A stretch of 64,000 nt of DNA from Cheiracanthium punctorium (taxonomy: Eukaryota > Arthropoda > Arachnida > Araneae > Cheiracanthiidae): contig JAWZYV010016058.1 in the NCBI GenBank assembly GCA_038373885.1, forward strand, positions 558,001 through 622,000, read 5' to 3'. The notes under the pieces were generated by a model. The model was not told the origin of the DNA, did not search any database, and saw only the letters and a list, made by a program, of their open reading frames with translations. Below, piece by piece: positions 1-13,694 of the stretch. Position numbers and translations under genes: made by a program. How positions within the stretch are numbered: position 1 is the first letter of the stretch; every line of letters begins with the position of its first letter.

Positions 1-580
1 ACAAATTTACTCTCGTTAATTTTCAAAAACTTACACTCTTTAAACTTTTATACGACCCCGCCCTCCGTAAAAAAAAATAAGTTCCAATTAGTAAAATGTG
101 TCCCATACATTAATCGTGTAAAATTTCAGCCTTTCATGATAAAACTCAGAGATATCTTTAACAAACATGAATCGGGGGCAAAACATGGATTTGATTGTAA
201 ACGTTTATTGCTGGAGAGGGGGAAAAATGTCTTTCGTAATTTCTGTACGACCCCTGAAATCCGACCATCTGATGTCCCCTTCGTTTAATTTTTTCCCCTT
301 CGAGAGCGATTTAAAAGTGGTTTAAGTCAGCATAAATTAATTTTCATACGTCTGATGATTTTTTTTGACATAGTTCTCAAATTTTGTTTATCATCTCATT
401 AGTGTATGGGGCATATTTTAGTAATCAAGAAATTTGTTTACAGTACGGGGAACGAGAGGAACTTTTTCTAAACGAAGTCTTGATTCCGACCTTAATTTGA
501 GCAATTTTTCACTTTACATTGCCCACTTATGTCTAATAGAAAAAGAATTTACGCTATTCCTACCTTTTTCGGACACCCTA
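1..580. repeat. MITE family A, copy 1 (cut by window start)
   Basis: This stretch aligns by eye, end to end, with 17458-18075. Shared landmarks are a 'gacccc' block, 'aattagtaaaatrtg', 'aagtggtttaagtc' and a terminal 'ggacaccctatata' that corresponds to 'ggaaactctgtata' in the other copy. The left terminal inverted repeat lies outside the window. No coding capacity is evident, and the 61-codon ORF inside it is not recognised. The two copies are clearly diverged, which implies an old family. Confidence 0.6.
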
Positions 581-2191
581 TATATATATCATGTAAAATG
601 TTATTCAAAATCACAATGAAACATGGTAGCTGCATTTTCTTAGTGAATTCATTTTTTATTCTGTATTATTTCCTGTAGCATTATAAGCCGTCAACGTATA
701 ATTTGTCACATGAACGAATTATTTAAACGCGTTAAAAAGGGTTCGTTAAAAACAGCCAGTCGTAGGACTGCACATCAGAAGTGTACGTAAATTTTCAAGC
801 ATCTCAAACTTATATTTATACAGGTAAACAAGTTTTCAAACATTATTGTATTTTTATTAAAAAAATAAACATTTATGAATGTTTATTCATATTTTGATAC
901 ATTTGAAATTCTTTGTAAAAAATTATTTTTTTTTTCTGTAAAGGCATCGCATATTTATTTATGATATTCTCATATTTTCAAATATTTTTGTACGTTTGTG
1001 CACATTGTAAAGGAATTTTTCCCTCGGTTAGCATTGGAAATGTTTGAATTTTTTTACTTAATTACATTTTGAATTTCCCTCACGATTTGTGAGAGAGGGA
1101 GCACGCGTACAAGCCGCAATGCGACACAGCTGGTATATGCGTAAGGCATACATCAGCAGTTACCATTTTTTTTCCACGTTTTGGGTTTTGTTCGATTTAA
1201 TTAATAATTATGTACGTAAATTTATTTAGTATCAATAATTATGCAATTATGTTGCAATAAACTGTAAACCTTATATTTCGTGTAATTTTCGATAGATGAC
1301 ACTCCAACGCGCAGTATACGTGAGCAGCGAGATTTCCTTAACCAGTGTATTACGCGATTTGCATTTCAATGTTTTACTTTTAGCTGTACGATCCTTATTT
1401 CGAGGTTATAGCATGATTTCGCACTATCCAAACTTTTAATCATATTATACTTAAATACCTTTTATAAGCTAATTACTGAATCCATGCATGATTTTGAAGT
1501 CGAAATTAAGTGTATCACCTGTGTAGGGTATCTGTGTATACGGTTACGCCATTTTCCTTTGCAACATCGAGCGTGATGTGCGACGTCTGTACCATACAAA
1601 AGGGGGTACATGCCACATTGCGATCCGGTAAACTTGCCGCAGTTTCTTATGACGCAGACATTCTTTCCAATAAATGTTCAGAAAAACACTCCAAAACTAT
1701 GAAGAATTGTGATTGACATTTTTGCATCATGTGTCACATGTAGTTACATGAAGACTCCCATTTTCGACACTATTTGTTTAGACTGCGGTCGAAACAAGAG
1801 GTCAATTAAAAAATGAAACAATGTAGACACTGTATTACTCTTTTGTTCCTTCTCTAATGCACTGATGTTACGATGTTGATGAAATAAGAAGTAAAAATCA
1901 TTTTTTAAAAAATAAATAGATAAATTTAGCAGTGAACTATGTAGGCAGACTAATACTGACTTGAACCAACTAGTATGTCTCTTTGTAGTCATTTAGTTTC
2001 TTTTTGTTGTACTTTACATAGGCAGAAATAGTCCAAATATGAATATCAGCTTGAATAAATTTATTTATTATTTCATTCTGTTCTAATGAATTGCGCGGCT
2101 TAACCCCCGAGCAAATGCGGCGTCTCACCTTAAATGTATGATGGCGTGCCGAAGTGCAATATTTTAGAAAAAAAATGCTAAAATATATTGA
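581..2191. other. AT-rich interval without a recognisable gene
   Basis: I see no conserved protein signature on either strand. A slightly GC-richer patch lies near 1081-1150. The short ORFs here (for example 68 codons at 1510-1716) match nothing I know and have the length expected by chance. Confidence 0.5.
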
Positions 2192-2231
2192 TTATTTTAT
2201 ACCTTCCTCTGTTATTTTATACCTTCCTCTG
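2192..2231. repeat. 20-bp tandem duplication
   Basis: The unit 'ttattttataccttcctctg' occurs twice without any mismatch (2192-2211 and 2212-2231). It directly abuts the perfect palindrome that begins at 2233. The perfect identity suggests a recent event. Confidence 0.9.
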
Positions 2232-2232
2232 T

Positions 2233-2324
2233 GCCAATTAAATATAACATATTGTTTTAAAAATTTATATATATATATATATATATATATAAATTTTTAA
2301 AACAATATGTTATATTTAATTGGC
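2233..2324. repeat. 92-bp perfect palindrome centred on (AT)12
   Basis: A 34-base arm starting 'gccaattaaatataacat' (2233-2266) is matched without mismatch by its reverse complement at 2291-2324. The 24 bases between them are alternating AT, so the whole 92 bases form one uninterrupted inverted repeat able to make a hairpin or cruciform. It has no coding content. Confidence 0.9.
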
Positions 2325-5300
2325 TATACTATCTATTTTATTCAATAATTTTAATTTATTATTATTCTATTTATATTTAATTATATTAATATATCTGGAT
2401 ACTCTTAAAGTATAATAATATTACCTTTTAGTATTTGGCAACACCTATACATTCGTCTTTCCACTTTTACACTTTTATTTTGTGGCAACACCATTTTTCA
2501 CGTTTTACAATTCTTAACATTGGCAACACGTATTACTTGTTTTCAATGTGTTTTCCATGTGCTCAAATCTGGTTTTCAATTTTTGATTTATCAATGCTAT
2601 TTCTATTTTTGTTATCTTTTTGATTTCTTTTTTTCCTTTATATAGTAGGGTACAGCCCAGAACGTGTGGAGTGAATATCTCTTTTGATATGCCACACAAC
2701 CGAAACCCTACTATTTTGATTGCTTTTAATTATAATCCACTGTTCGTTGCTCCTGAAGATGGTGACAGTGTTTATAATTTCCGTTTCATTCTATTTTCAC
2801 ATTAATTATTGCACTTTATTTGGCTTAGCTTTTATTAATTTTTATTATTATTATCTTTTCAAATCGTGGTTTCTAATTCTTGCTTCTAGCTGTTATATTT
2901 TTAATGCGAGGTATGGGTTATTTGCAGTATGTTTTGTGTTTTACTTATTAGTTATATATATATATATAATTTAATTTCGGCTTAGGATTGAAACTTCTGC
3001 TCTAAGATGTCTCGTGATCAAAACTGTGCAGGACGCAGACTCAGTATTTTCTTTAGACAGCAAGACAGAGAAGATTCTTGTTTTTTGTTTATTATGGCCT
3101 TGGAGTGTAGAAAATAATCGGTGTTGTAACAATATTTATGTCAGTGTCATTAAATACCTAAGTTTTTATAGTAAAAAATGCAACAAAAAACAAGCATTTT
3201 CTTGTATACGAATATCCAATTTTCTCCGTTTGTTTACACAATTCGTGATGGCTGCAGCCTCACGAATTGGCACCCCATGGCTTCGCCCCAGATCGGAAAG
3301 TTAACTTCTACGTAGGAAAATGAAGTTATTTAAGTTCATCCCGACTCAAAAGATTGTTAAATATTCTCAATTTGTATTTTCACGTTTGCAGCACACTAAC
3401 CCTTCATTCAAGAATCAGGTCTTAACAAAATAGTAGTAAGTACAATTATGCATTTCTACCCATTTCTCACCATCTCGAAAGCTACATGTGCTGCATACCT
3501 GAACAATGCAGACGTTAAATACTTCATCGCTTGGAAAGAACTGTTTGCGAGAATTCTGTATCTTGAAAACAATTCGAAGCATTAGAGGTATTATGCTTTT
3601 AAGGAAACGCGTTTGTTACCATTGTTTCTCCATTGAATATTGATAAGCAGATTAGTTTCAATTGTGGATGCTGCTACTGTCGACGAAAATTTTTAAGTGC
3701 GTAGTGCTTGAAAGATGGTTGTGATAATTTTATACAAAAACAAGAGGGATTTATTCTTTGAGGAAATCTGGGAACTGTAATACAGTTATAAATAAGAGAA
3801 CAAATAACATAAAATTAACGTTAAATAATACTTTTAGGCGGCTCAAAAAATTTACATTACATATCCACAATTTCTAAAATTATCTGATGTAGAAATAAAC
3901 TTTGTATATTTATTATATTAGCACAGGTTGCAGATGTATTTTCACGAAAAATCGATTCAAAAATAGGAATGCTTTTCTATTATTCCTTCTTTTCTTCAGT
4001 GTAACATGTTCTACGCACAAAAAATATACATTCGAGGGTATGTCTTAAAAAGATTAAAAAAAGAAGGATCGCACTGTTTTGAAAATAGATATTTTTTCTA
4101 TCTTTGTTAAAGTATAAAATTCTTAGAGAATTTCGTAAGTATTTTTGTAGTATATTGTGTTATTCTGAAAAAAGGATACATTTTTCAATATGAGTACTGG
4201 GTAGACATTTTAAAAATAAAATATACTTTCTCTTATATTATACATACATGTGTGTGTGTGTGATTGTGCGTAACATGAATATGTTCTTGGTTTCTGTTTA
4301 AGATTAAGTTCTTTTTTTTAAATGTAAACATCTTAAGTTCTGTGAAAATATGTTTATTACTGCACCACAGTTTTATGCATAACTTCAAATTATGCGCATA
4401 AAATTTTTAATAATATTGATAATAATGAGCATAATTTTATTAATATCGATGCTCATAACTAAAATAACCATCATCCATGCAAGAAAGTTCTTTTGTTTTG
4501 TTGACAAATTATTTTTCGTTGACAAATATTTTGGACTGTAAAAGCTGTAACATCACGTCTGGGTTTCCATAATATTTTAAAAATATTTTATCATATTTTT
4601 TTTCGGTCTAGTAAAGATATAAAAAGGATTGAACAACATAATTATAGGAATGTTTTACAAGATTGGGATATTTGTTCTCCATCTGGAATTTTAAGATTTC
4701 GCAGAAACCGTTAATCAGAGGAACACAGTTCGGTATGTTTTTAATTATATTGGTGCAAGGAATATAAAATGTTCACTCTTTAATAAAAGCTATCTTAGAG
4801 TATAATTTTACAAGAATAAGTGTAAACTGTGAAATCAAATGCAATAAATATCACAGTGAAACACAATTATGTGTACAGACTTATTTAGAGAAGTTTTAAA
4901 ATTACCTTTTACTATTCAACAGCAGATTTCGATAAATGAATTATGTCTCATTTATTATTATGTCCGTAATTTATGAAAGCTTTAGGCACCATTTGAGAAC
5001 TTGTTCCTGTAAAGCACAAGCTATATGACTTCTCAAATTTTCTGAAATATGTGCGCAAAATATATTTCATGCCTTCCAGTTTATGCTCCTAGAAGCAAAT
5101 ATTTAAATGTGAATTTGAATTTCTCATACACTTATTTGGCGTCATAACTACAAAAATAGATTTTCATATATCGCCTTATTAAAACTAAATATTTTTATAC
5201 GTTTAAGTGATATTTTTATTTATTTGGCAAGTGAAAAAGTACATATATGAAGAAATAGTAATATAGATTTACAATTTTTGATATAAAACATTATGTGTTT

Positions 5301-5355
5301 AAAAATAAAATACGGTTAAAAATTCTTGAAATGTAATTTGCATATATGTATGCCT
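2325..5355. other. AT-rich interval, no recognisable gene
   Basis: Only short unsupported ORFs are present. A 29-base imperfect palindrome around 'gctgcagc' sits at 3240-3268, and a short TG run lies near 4250. I see no coding signature or transposon ends. Confidence 0.5.
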
Positions 5356-5735
5356 GTATATACATATAGACAAAACTAATGGTCAAAAATTTAAGGGGTG
5401 ATAGAGGAAACCAAGACAGTTTCGAATCTCATAGGTGTGGAGTCGGAAACGGTGTTTTCATTTACCTGTTAATAATCACTTTAATAATCAATCTTGTAAT
5501 CATGTATAATCCCTATTTTAGTAATCAATCCCCGTACTAATCAATTTTAAAAGTGCTTTTTGTGAACGATCCATTAGTTTTTGACGAGCCATAGTCAGAA
5601 AGTTCACTGTTATTCCAAAATGATTATTAACAGGTGCTAGAGGACAACGTTTCCGAATCAACATTCCTCTGTGATTGCTTGGCTCACAGACCACCCCTTA
5701 AAATTTTGACCATGAGTTTCGAAACACCCTACATA
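5356..5735. repeat. MITE family B, copy 1, with long inverted arms
   Basis: The left arm ('atggtcaaaaatttaagggg', then 'gtcggaaacggtgttttca' and 'acctgttaataatca') is mirrored at 5615-5735, which ends 'catgagtttcgaaacacccta'. The internal sequence matches the element at 19621-20078 in the same order, including 'gtgg.gtc..aaacg..gttttca..tacctg.taataatca'. It is therefore a non-autonomous inverted-repeat element. The left extremity is eroded, so its start is approximate. Confidence 0.65.
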
Positions 5736-6634
5736 GTAAAATTACAAGCATCTTGAAATTATTTGGGCATTTAATATTTTTTTGAAACAACAATCTTTTA
5801 AATAGTATAATTTGGAGTTTTGATTACAAGAGGTTTTGAGAACAATAAACTGAAAAGAGTTCATATTAATTAGTCCACAGATAAGCAAAAATAAATATAT
5901 TATGTTTGTCAGGATAGAAATTGAATTTTCATGATGTAAATGTTTGTACAATTAAATTCAAAGAGACCGAGTTATTTTATCCTCCAGTGGTTTGTGAATT
6001 ATCATTATTAATTCGCCCAAATTTGCACAATTGGTAAAAATTACTTCCATTTAATAAAATAAACAATTCTCAAATGGATTGTGAGTGAAACATATCTGCG
6101 GGTAAACTAAACAGGTACTTTAGAATAAAATGGTACATTCTAAAGTAAAAACAACAATTCTTCTTAAAAGTCAATGACACAAAAAAGAAAACTACAGCCA
6201 TATTTGCACGATTAATTCTGCAAATTAGAGTGAAAATAATTTCAGCTTTTATACTTTGCGAACGGTTTATGTTTATTGTTAAATTAAAGATGGATTGACT
6301 TTTAAAGTTTTAGATATTTAATACGCTGAATAACTTATGTATTGATGTTGAAAATAAATTAATGAAGGCATTTTATTTTCACTTTAAGTCAGTTAATAAA
6401 GGTTTGTCAAACGATTTTCTATTTTATGCTAGGTAAGGTTCTTCGTGCTGGAGGAAGGAAAAGTTTTTCTGAAATACTGGCAAAGTTAACGATGCTTATA
6501 CAATTGGAGAAGAACTTCTAAAAGTGCCGAAAAGTTTTTCACTTTTAACTTGCAACAAAATTTACATCAAAATATAACCGAAACTTCAAATGAATAAATT
6601 TAATTTCTCTTTGTAGAAATTTGTAGTAGCTTGC
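5736..6634. other. AT-rich interval, nothing recognised
   Basis: No coding signature, terminal repeat or RNA gene could be supported here. Confidence 0.4.
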
Positions 6635-6766
6635 TTCTTCAGCTGCTTAGACTAGAGCATCATACATGGACCAAAACTAAAACACTAGAATCATAATAAT
6701 TTATGGTCTCAAATGATTTTAAATAATCCAACATCAGAGGCCGCTTCTTTGGCTAGGTGTTTCCAA
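6635..6766. repeat. 132-bp direct repeat, copy 1
   Basis: Near-identical to 7571-7702 (about 85-90% by eye). The shared block runs from 'cttcagmtgcttagactagag' to 'gctaggtgttt', and identity stops abruptly at both edges. The copies are 936 bases apart in the same orientation. Confidence 0.85.
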
Positions 6767-7570
6767 GATCTGCACAAGTTAAGATAGAAGTAAAATATAT
6801 AAGCAAGTAATCTTCTACAAGTAAAATAAATTGTGTTTATAATAAATAACTTTTATCAACAAAATGCGTTTTCTTCCACTAAAAATAAATAAATAATTGC
6901 GTAGTAGATTTCTACCATTACAGTTACGCTAGTAACAGAATCTACTGTTGTCACTTAATTTGTTAAATTCAGCATTACATCGGAAATTGAAATCATTTCG
7001 AGTGCTTTTATACTCCACAAATCAAAATACATATTATCAATAGACGTCCACAAATGAAAATACATATATATATAGAAATAAAGCGTTAATTTATTGACGC
7101 TTTAATAATAGTTGGAGTTTTAATACTATTCTTGCTATTTTTGCATTCCTTTGCATTTTTAGCTACCTATCACAGCCTCCGAGTCCTCTTATCGCAGAAA
7201 TAAAAAAAATAAAAATAAAAATGTGTGAGCTTTCGACCAGAAGATGCTGAATATTCTCTAATACAAATCCACATTAAAAAAGGAAAAAAAGAAAGACGTC
7301 TTATCCCAGTGAATATTCCCAAAAATGAGTCTACCAAAAATAAAAAAATAACATGAAATTTTCAGTACTTCATTTCCTGCAGACTATTTTTTAAACTGAG
7401 GATAGAATAACCATTTCTGAGGATTTTTTTTTCACCGATGAAAGAAGACAAATTTAAAATGAGGATTTCTCGAAATATTTCACTAATGGCAGTTCTTTAT
7501 GCTACAGCCTTCAACCAAAATTGTATTTCAAAAGCATTTTTAAGCGTGTATCATTCAAATGACGTCATGG

Positions 7571-7702
7571 TTCTTCAGATGCTTAGACTAGAGCATCGTA
7601 CGTGGACCAAAACTAAAACATTGGAATCATAATAATTTATAGTCCCATATGATCTGAAATAATCCAACATCAGTGGTCGCTTCTTTTGCTAGGTGTTTTG
7701 AA
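7571..7702. repeat. 132-bp direct repeat, copy 2
   Basis: Second copy of the block at 6635-6766. Differences are scattered substitutions with essentially no indels. The end of a 64-codon ORF (7438-7632) falls inside it, but the ORF is not conserved in copy 1 and is not taken as a gene. Confidence 0.85.
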
Positions 7703-10700
7703 GGAAGGAAGAAAGCCATTTACCATTTGTTATATTCTTACTCTTAATGCGAACAAAGTACTTCTGCAACTGCAAATAAAGAAAACTCAAAAAATAAAAG
7801 GGGAGGGGGCAAGCTTACTTTATATAGTTTTTTTTTTGGTAACTGTCTATATATCATTAAAAAATAAATATGTCAGTCGAAACGTTTTCGAACAAAAGTT
7901 TTTACAAATGCAAACACACATTCGTTAATTTTTGTCATAATTTAAATGCATAATGCGTTTCGTAGATCGTTTGGTGCTGTAAAATTAAAGTTTAGAAAAT
8001 GATGGAAAATTGATATTTTAATTTTAGGGTGTCGTAAATATTAAAGCAAAAAAAGCGAAACTTTAAATTGTGTTTAAGGAACGAAATGTGTATATAAATG
8101 TGTGTGTGTGTGTGTAAATTTATTTATTAAGAAAAAAACGATTATTAACCTTCAAACCATGTTCATTTGCTTTAAATCATTTTTTAATGAACAGAACCAC
8201 TACATTACATAAATTCTTTCCTTATTTTATTCTTAATTTATGCTTTTATTTCATTTTTAAATCCACCATTATCGTACCATTATAACTAAATATTTTCCGA
8301 GTAAGGATATTATTTTTCTTAATATGCACTGTCTTTTACTTAATATTAGTATTCTTTATAATTAGAAGATAATTCATCTTGATTAAGGAGCACGGGGAAA
8401 TGATGGACAAGTAGAAAAAATTTCATTAAAATAATGATTTGTATATTATAATTAAGACTTAAAATGAATTGAATGATTCCGATGTAAAATTCGTTTGTTA
8501 CAGATAATTTTGAATTGTTCAAATTTTAATAAAATCAGTTTATAAAATGATAGCATTTATTTTCAAGCTTAGTAAAACGGTGACAAAACGTAGTGAAAAT
8601 ATATATTTCACTGTTCAAATGTATAAATAGCAATCTGAATATACCTGGATATTATACTTTTACTAAAATTAAATTAAGAATTTTATTATATAAAGACTTT
8701 CTTGTATTAAATCACAAGAACAAAAAACTGAGCACTAAAAGAACTAATAAAAATAATTAAAAAAATGCATCTACTTTAACATAGATAAATAATAATTAAA
8801 ATTAATTTATAAAGTTTAAATAACGAGTTTATGGAAGTTGTTTTAAATAATTTTTGTCTTCTAATAATTAATTTGAAATTAGCTGCTAAATTAATTTTTA
8901 TATGAAATAGACTTGTTTTTTAAGAACATAATTCCATACTAAAGAAATTTGAACACATTTCAAATTTCATAATGAAGGAGGAAACATAATTCCATAATAA
9001 GATTTTGTGAAGAAATTAACTTTAAAAAAATCTGAACCTGATTAAAGAAACATTTATCAAACTGCTCAAGAATTACCTGTCTCATGAAGAAAAATGAGAG
9101 ACTTAAAAGTTTTGAGTGAAATTCTGTGGAAGTAAAATAAAAATTTGTGTAGCTATTTGTCATCCTCTCTTTAGATTTCTGGGAAGAGATCGCTGATTCA
9201 AAGCAGAAATTTTACAAAACAATTAAACTTAAATACAAAAATATTTAATTTGTAGTTAATGAACATTTTGAAACTCACTGTGCTCGTCCTAGTTCGTCCT
9301 AGTCCTACAAAATTTATTCTGTAAAACACTATTATTTCCTTTTAAAGGTGATATCTGAAAATTAATTATATAAGTATAAAGCAAGTCTTTTTCTTTGGAG
9401 TTGATTTATCTTACATTTTAGACGTTTTAAGAAAAATGATTTAAGCCCGAATAAATTAGCAAGTAAAGTTTGCAAAAAGGAGAAAAGCATTTATTTTTTT
9501 AAGTTTTACGCATATAATCAAATTTTATAAGAAATGAAAAGTAGTAGGAGCAATCTATAACGGTATTTTTTTAGTAAAGTGCATGAATTTCTTTAAATAA
9601 CTGTATCATTACAAAGGCAATGGACTTTAAAACAATTTTTGTAAACTTCGAAGAATAACAGTGAATGGAGCATCTTGCACTTCACAAATATTTTTTTAAT
9701 AGATTCATGTGGCTGGAATTTATGAAAAATTGATAGCTTTACAGGAGAACAGTGATGTCTCGCATTTGGTACAACAGCGTCAAAACTTAAAAATCCTTAT
9801 TTTTGAATTAATGCTAGAGGGACAGTTGCACGAGTGTCACTTCTGAAACTTCAAAATCTACCCACGGAATGGAGGTGATGTATTTTTCATGAAACTGAAA
9901 TTTCTCAACTTCAGAGTAATGCGTTTCCTAAAAAATCATGATTTTCGAGTTACAAAAGTATTTCGCAAATGAGCTACATGTTAATGTTTCTTATGTTAAG
10001 CTTTAAGTTGAGCCAGCATAAAAAAAATATAATTCCGTTTGTTTATTTTTTATTTATTCATTTTGTTTTTTCATTATTGCCTTTAACAAAATTGTGATAA
10101 TCCACTATAGACTAAATTTAGAAATGTTTAAGAGAATAGGATGCAAAGAAATATATTTAGTCGAAAAAAAAGTATTCAACATTTAAGTAGTTAATTTAAT
10201 TTCATCTAAGGAAATTTAAGACATAGGAATGTTCTTTTTAACGTGATATGACTTTAAATGAATCAATGCATTCCAAGTAATAACTGCTTATAATTGTGTT
10301 TATCTTATATTTTCTGATAATTTTAAATCTTATGTTTGAAGCACTACACTTTTAATATTATTTTTATTGCTATAGCTTCAACTGAAATAACTCAACCTTT
10401 CTCAATAATATGTTATAAAATTAACATCTAGTCAGAAAAAAATTGAAACGCAATAAATGAATTACAATTTCTGTCAAATCAGTAACTGTATAATAATTAA
10501 CAATGAAATGTTTTAATTTAAAAGCTTAAATTTGTTGTCCAGAGTTTGTAGAAGTTTAATAATGTAATCCAAGTTATCATGCAAATATTTTAGAAGACAC
10601 TCTATTATAATTATCAACCTAAATCAATACGTGATATGCAAGGATATATAGAAAAATGTTAATGTTACATATTCTAAAGGAGAAAGTAATTAATCTAAGT

Positions 10701-12443
10701 ATGTAATTGTTTCGGTAGTGTTTCAACATTTGCATGTACTAGGAATTATTTAATAAAATTATGAAGAATATGCAACAATTGTTATATGCGATTGCTTATT
10801 TAATCATGCATTGCTATTTTGTAGCTTATACAAACGTTCATAATAAACGTTAATTCTTTATTATTATTTTTTTAAACTTTGTATTGATGCTTTGTTTCAT
10901 TATTTCGCAGTCTTAGTTAAAATACCTTTAATTTTAAGGTAAACTTTTATATACTTGTAAAAAGTTAAGACTCAAACCTTTTATGTACGGTAAAATGTAT
11001 TCTGTGGAATGTTTCGGTGATTTTGTATAAAGCATTAAGCTAATGAAAAATTATACAACGGTAATTTATAATCAACAAAAAAGAATCAACATCTTTTCAA
11101 AGAAATTTAATAATATTTACAAACAAAATACTAATTAGCTCAGATAAATGTTTTGTCATTAAGAAAGTTAAAAAAGGGGTTTTCAACGCATCCATGCATA
11201 TTACTTTAACGTTATTACATCTATAATAGCATATACATAATGTATAATAGATATATAACATAACAGATAAAATGCACATGAATATAGCGATTTTTCCTTA
11301 GAAAGTCTACTGACAAAGAGCAAGAGATTTTTTGTGGCAACCATTTTTAATTAATTACTAAACAGCAATAGTTATTCTTTCATTTTTAACAATTGAGTAT
11401 ATGCATAGCTATCTATCTATATATATATATATTACATTTAATAAACATGTCTTCAAATATTTTGATATAGTAATGATTTGGTGAAACTTTGGAGATACAT
11501 CAAAATATATTCATGAAAAATAGTTTTTATGCGAATATATTAATGCTTTTATGCGAATTACGTTAAAAGAATAGATTATATTGACTTCTGCCATAATAAA
11601 AAAAAGTTTACGCTACATTGTCTGTTTCCAATTCAGATATAAGTTTACATTAAAAGGATGTTAATCGGGGAAAGTTTCAGACTTGTTAATGGATGTGGAA
11701 AATTTACATTTTATTCATTAGACATTTTCTCGCACAATTCCCGAAAATAAAAATGCTATCGATTTCTTAGAATTCCGTTTCGCATTTACATTCACTTATA
11801 TTGTACTTATTAAAAAAGTAACGGCATGTTTCTTCATAGAAGTAAAACTAAAAATATTTATTCTTCGATCGCATGTGCGTAACAGTGTACAATTTAAGAC
11901 AAGCCCAGTAAGAAAGAATGAGTTTTTATTAAAAATGTATTAAAATTCAAAAATGTTTAGCCCACAGTTTCGAAAATTTCATATTCTATATTTTCTAAAC
12001 AATTCTTTCAGGAAACAATCTTAAACTTTTGTATGTAGTCTTAGACGCACATGTTTGAGGATATGTGTTTTATCACTGCCAAAAGCAAAAATAAATGGCA
12101 AATTTGTTGTAAGTGAAAATCAATAAAATGTACTTTTAAGCATTCTTTTATCTCCTCACTTGATGGATGGTATCAGGAAATAATCTCAAGATGAGATATT
12201 AACGCAGTCTACGTTTTGAACAGCTACGAGAACATAAAATATAAAGAAATACAACAAAAGTTAAAGTTGTTTGAGATGACAAGTTATTCAACCATAGATA
12301 AGGATTTTTTATTTATATATTTATTTTGAATAACCAGTTTAAAAATTTTTTAACATTTCTAATAACGTTAATGGAAAAATGATACTGTTAAAATACATGT
12401 TTTAAGTTGGACAGCGTTTGCAATGCTCCAAAGGAATTTTATG
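7703..12443. other. AT-rich interval, no recognisable gene
   Basis: Long stretch of AT-rich DNA with short chance ORFs, a (TG) run near 8100 and a small (TA) run near 11415. I found no transposon ends or coding motifs. Confidence 0.5.
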
Positions 12444-12447
12444 TTAA

Positions 12448-12713
12448 CCCTTTGACTCTCGGTGATTGTGCCGTGAAACCACCCTATTTCAGCGCTTTCA
12501 CTGCTAGTCGCAAAAAAATTGTGGTTAAATAGTCCCAACGCTGAAAAAGTGCTGCAGTTTCTATCGATCCATTTAACTACCAAAAAATGACGATCGATCG
12601 AATAGCCCACCTACCGCCGCGGAGCTAAAGAAGTTTTCTGACAAAGTTGGCTGTACAGCAGTCTATCCAGGTGGTCCTCTATATTGATTTGAAAATGCTT
12701 GCTCTTTAAAGGG
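12448..12713. mobile_element. piggyBac-like MITE with TTAA target duplication
   Basis: The element is flanked by TTAA on both sides (12444-12447 and 12714-12717). Its ends are inverted: 'ccctttgactctcgg' on the left and, read on the minus strand, 'ccctttaaagagcaagc' on the right. TTAA targets with CCYTT termini are typical of piggyBac-superfamily elements (family knowledge). At 266 bp it cannot encode a transposase. It is more GC-rich than its surroundings. A TTAA-targeting superfamily other than piggyBac is the main alternative. Confidence 0.6.
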
Positions 12714-12717
12714 TTAA

Positions 12718-13694
12718 ACAAGAAATTGAAATTCATATAATAATCTATACGTAAATAATCTTTGTGAAGGACTATTATTATTATTATTATTATTACTACT
12801 ATAAAAATCAATCAACATTTTAAAAGATGTTCTTACACATATTATTTATTTTCAAATATTCACAATTAGAGCCAGTGAATTTACGTAAAATATTTTACCC
12901 ATATCATGCATTTTTAAAATATGAATGTTTGTATCACAAATATATTTACACTATATTTTACATATTTAAAAAAACAATATAAAACCAATAGTAAAAATCA
13001 ACGGTTTTGTAGATATCTGAAATGGCGCAACTAAAATGAAAATGCCTCATTAAATTTCTTCACGTAATTTGATATCATTTATGTTTTACATAATTTTAGT
13101 CATCGACTAGAGTTTAGTCCTACTTTTTTATATGAATTAAAATGCGTTTGAGATATGCTCCTACCCTCACTAAGGTACATGAAATACTTAAAATAAAATA
13201 ACACAAAAATATCATTTGGCAGCAAAAAACAACATAATTGATGATTGAATACAGAATACCTCTGTATTTTTTGTCTCATTTTCTTGATATTTTCATACAA
13301 AAAACGATAGCGTTTTCCTTTTAAAAGTCTAATGACGAAAGTTTTGCAATTCCTATGAAGTACATTAGTAAAAAAATGTTTTGAAATATGCTTATTTCTG
13401 TAAAACAATAAATAAATACGTCTACAACTGAAAAAAAAAATTACGCCGGAGAATATTACAAGTGGACAATTCATTTTTGTCTTAAAATGTCCATTGCATC
13501 CCTCCTATTTTATTCTGTAGATTTGTGTCATATATTCAAACTACATAATTTTTTATAATTTATCTTTATGAGTCTTTTGGAATTGAGCGGGTTTTGTTTC
13601 TAAATGTCAGAAAACGGGACAATATCCTTCTGCACAACGAGCTATTGGCTTAGAAACTATAAGCACTCGTTTCTCACCTGATTAGTGGTTTCAG
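12718..13694. other. AT-rich interval with an unsupported 124-codon minus ORF
   Basis: The longest ORF (13100-13474, minus) is rich in Phe, Tyr, Lys and Ile and shows no motif I recognise. Its composition simply mirrors AT-rich DNA. A (TAT)n run lies at about 12775-12795. Confidence 0.4.

Noticed and set aside
13100..13474. 124-codon minus ORF
   Set aside because: Composition is what AT-rich DNA gives by chance. No motif, splice context or homology that I recognise.
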